From: Desulfomicrobium sp.
GTDB taxonomy: Bacteria; Desulfobacterota; Desulfovibrionia; Desulfovibrionales; Desulfomicrobiaceae
Assembly (NCBI GenBank): GCA_003542385.1
Contig: DPKT01000138.1
Location: 1-6,667, forward strand
Length of the DNA: 6,667 bases
Direction: 5' to 3'
In this document: piece after piece, positions 5,617 through 6,667 of the stretch
Layout: each line of letters starts with the position of its first letter
How positions within the stretch are numbered: position 1 is the stretch's first letter
Notes under the pieces: generated by a model
What the model was told of the DNA's origin: nothing
What the model saw: the letters and a program-made list of their open reading frames with translations, nothing else
Databases searched by the model: none
Program-made: the position numbers and the translations under genes

Positions 5617-6667
5617 ATGGATGCAACACGGCAAAGGGAAAGCCTCATCGAGGACAACGCACGCGAGTACGGCGCCCTCTACAACTACATGAACTGGATC
5701 GATGCCGACCGCGCCGCCGAGGCGCGACAGCGGCGGGAAGATCTGCTCGCACGGCCCGGCGTGCGCCTGTCCTGCCTGGGCACCAAGATCCATCACGGGC
5801 CCCTGTCTCCCGGTTGCAGGCAGTGTGCCGACAAGGCCTGGTCATGCCTGTTCATCAGCGGCCGCTGCAACGGCCGATGCTTCTACTGCCCCACGCCTCA
5901 GAACAACGACGACCCGCCCATGTCCGGCACCGTGCCTTTCCGGCGCGCCGGGGATTTCGCGGCCTTCGTCAGGCTGTTCGGGTTCGGCGGAGCGAGCGTC
6001 AGCGGCGGCGAACCGTTCCTGGATTTCGAACGCAGTCTCGAATACGTCCGCGCCCTGCGCGCGACCTGCGGACCTGGCCTGCACATCTGGCTCTACACCA
6101 ACGGCATCCTGGCCACCGCGGAGAAGATCGGCCGGCTCGCCCTGGCGGGCCTGGACGAAATCCGCTTCGACATAGGGGCCACGGACTACTCCCTCGACGC
6201 GGCCCGTCTGGCCAGGGGCATCGTGCCCACGGTGACCGTGGAAATCCCGGCCGTTCCCGAGGAATTGCAACGCCTGCGGGCGCTGCTGCCAAAGATGTGG
6301 GAGGCCGGGGTCTCCCACCTGAACCTGCATCAGCTCCGTCTCACCCCGCACAACGCGCGCCATCTGCTGGAACGCGACTACACCTTCGTGCATGGCCCCA
6401 AGGTCACGGTGCTCGAGTCGGAACTGTGCGCCCTGGAACTAGTGGCCCACGCCGCAGCACTAGAGCTCCCCCTGGCCGTCAACTACTGCTCCTTTGTCTA
6501 CAAGAACCGTTTTCAGGCCGCGGCCGCCCGCGAGCGCTTCGGTTCGTGGCTGCTGGAGAACGGCGAGGAACTGACCGCAAGCGGCCACATCCGGACGGTC
6601 GAGACGCAGGATTCCCCGCATTCCCCCTGGAGGGCCACGCCGCTGCCCGCCGTCGCGGCCGTGGACG
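5617..6667 (+). CDS. radical SAM protein with extra N-terminal cysteines (partial, runs off the right edge)
   Basis: At least 350 residues are present with no stop before the window end. The radical SAM cluster motif CxxxCxxC is Cys84, Cys88, Cys91 (CNGRCFYC), followed by SGGEPF (129-134) for SAM binding and LYTNG (159-163), so a [4Fe-4S] cluster cleaving S-adenosylmethionine is expected. Before the core lies a cysteine-rich segment (SCLGTKIHHGPLSPGCRQC, then WSC; Cys53, Cys67, Cys70, Cys77) that could hold an auxiliary cluster or metal. After it come NYCSFVYKNRFQ (289-300, Cys291) and a C-terminal region without a recognised fold. I do not recognise the substrate; it resembles uncharacterised radical SAM proteins of anaerobes. 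Position directly after tunR suggests a link to tungsten or molybdenum enzymes, for example cofactor or enzyme maturation, but that is inference from neighbourhood only. Codon use matches the neighbouring genes. Confidence 0.85.
   Translation, partial: MDATRQRESLIEDNAREYGALYNYMNWIDADRAAEARQRREDLLARPGVRLSCLGTKIHHGPLSPGCRQCADKAWSCLFISGRCNGRCFYCPTPQNNDDPPMSGTVPFRRAGDFAAFVRLFGFGGASVSGGEPFLDFERSLEYVRALRATCGPGLHIWLYTNGILATAEKIGRLALAGLDEIRFDIGATDYSLDAARLARGIVPTVTVEIPAVPEELQRLRALLPKMWEAGVSHLNLHQLRLTPHNARHLLERDYTFVHGPKVTVLESELCALELVAHAAALELPLAVNYCSFVYKNRFQAAAARERFGSWLLENGEELTASGHIRTVETQDSPHSPWRATPLPAVAAVD

Overview
The window is GC-rich and densely coded. It most likely comes from a sulfate-reducing deltaproteobacterium of the Desulfovibrionales (Desulfovibrio or Desulfomicrobium type). 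The main reason is a gene for a TunR-type regulator: a XerC/D-like DNA-binding domain fused to two ModE-like TOBE domains, an architecture described from sulfate-reducing deltaproteobacteria. A probable selenoprotein gene fits the same group, which is rich in selenoproteins.

Left part, minus strand (1469 down to the window edge): a tight operon. It begins with a YcbL/glyoxalase-II-like metallo-beta-lactamase-fold hydrolase (1469-840). After 10 nt comes a small ORF (829-602) whose 14th codon is an in-frame TGA (790-788). The ORF has a strong ribosome binding site and keeps an open, coding-like frame on both sides of the TGA. A hairpin follows the TGA with its loop GU at positions 23-24, as in the E. 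coli fdhF SECIS. I read it as a candidate selenoprotein of 75 residues. Its final stop overlaps the start of a flavodoxin-fold FMN reductase with a four-cysteine motif (605-45). A further gene may start at 51 and run off the edge.

Centre, plus strand: a divergent gene (1558-4038) encodes an 826-residue cytoplasmic protein with two GGDEF-like domains and a C-terminal TPR array. Both GGDEF signatures are degenerate (DGDSF and GGRYS), so it is probably a sensor or scaffold and not an active diguanylate cyclase. A tRNA-Asn(GTT) with its own promoter and terminator follows directly.

Right part, plus strand: between the tRNA terminator and tunR lies about 300 bp without a gene. It is dominated by a 34-bp inverted repeat (4249-4282 / 4390-4423), and its interior also self-pairs, so about 175 nt can form one long hairpin. 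Then come tunR (4499-5578) and, 38 nt later and probably co-transcribed, a radical SAM protein with extra cysteines that runs off the right edge.

The main candidate for something undescribed is the small selenoprotein within a redox/thiol-type operon. The long hairpin upstream of tunR is second.
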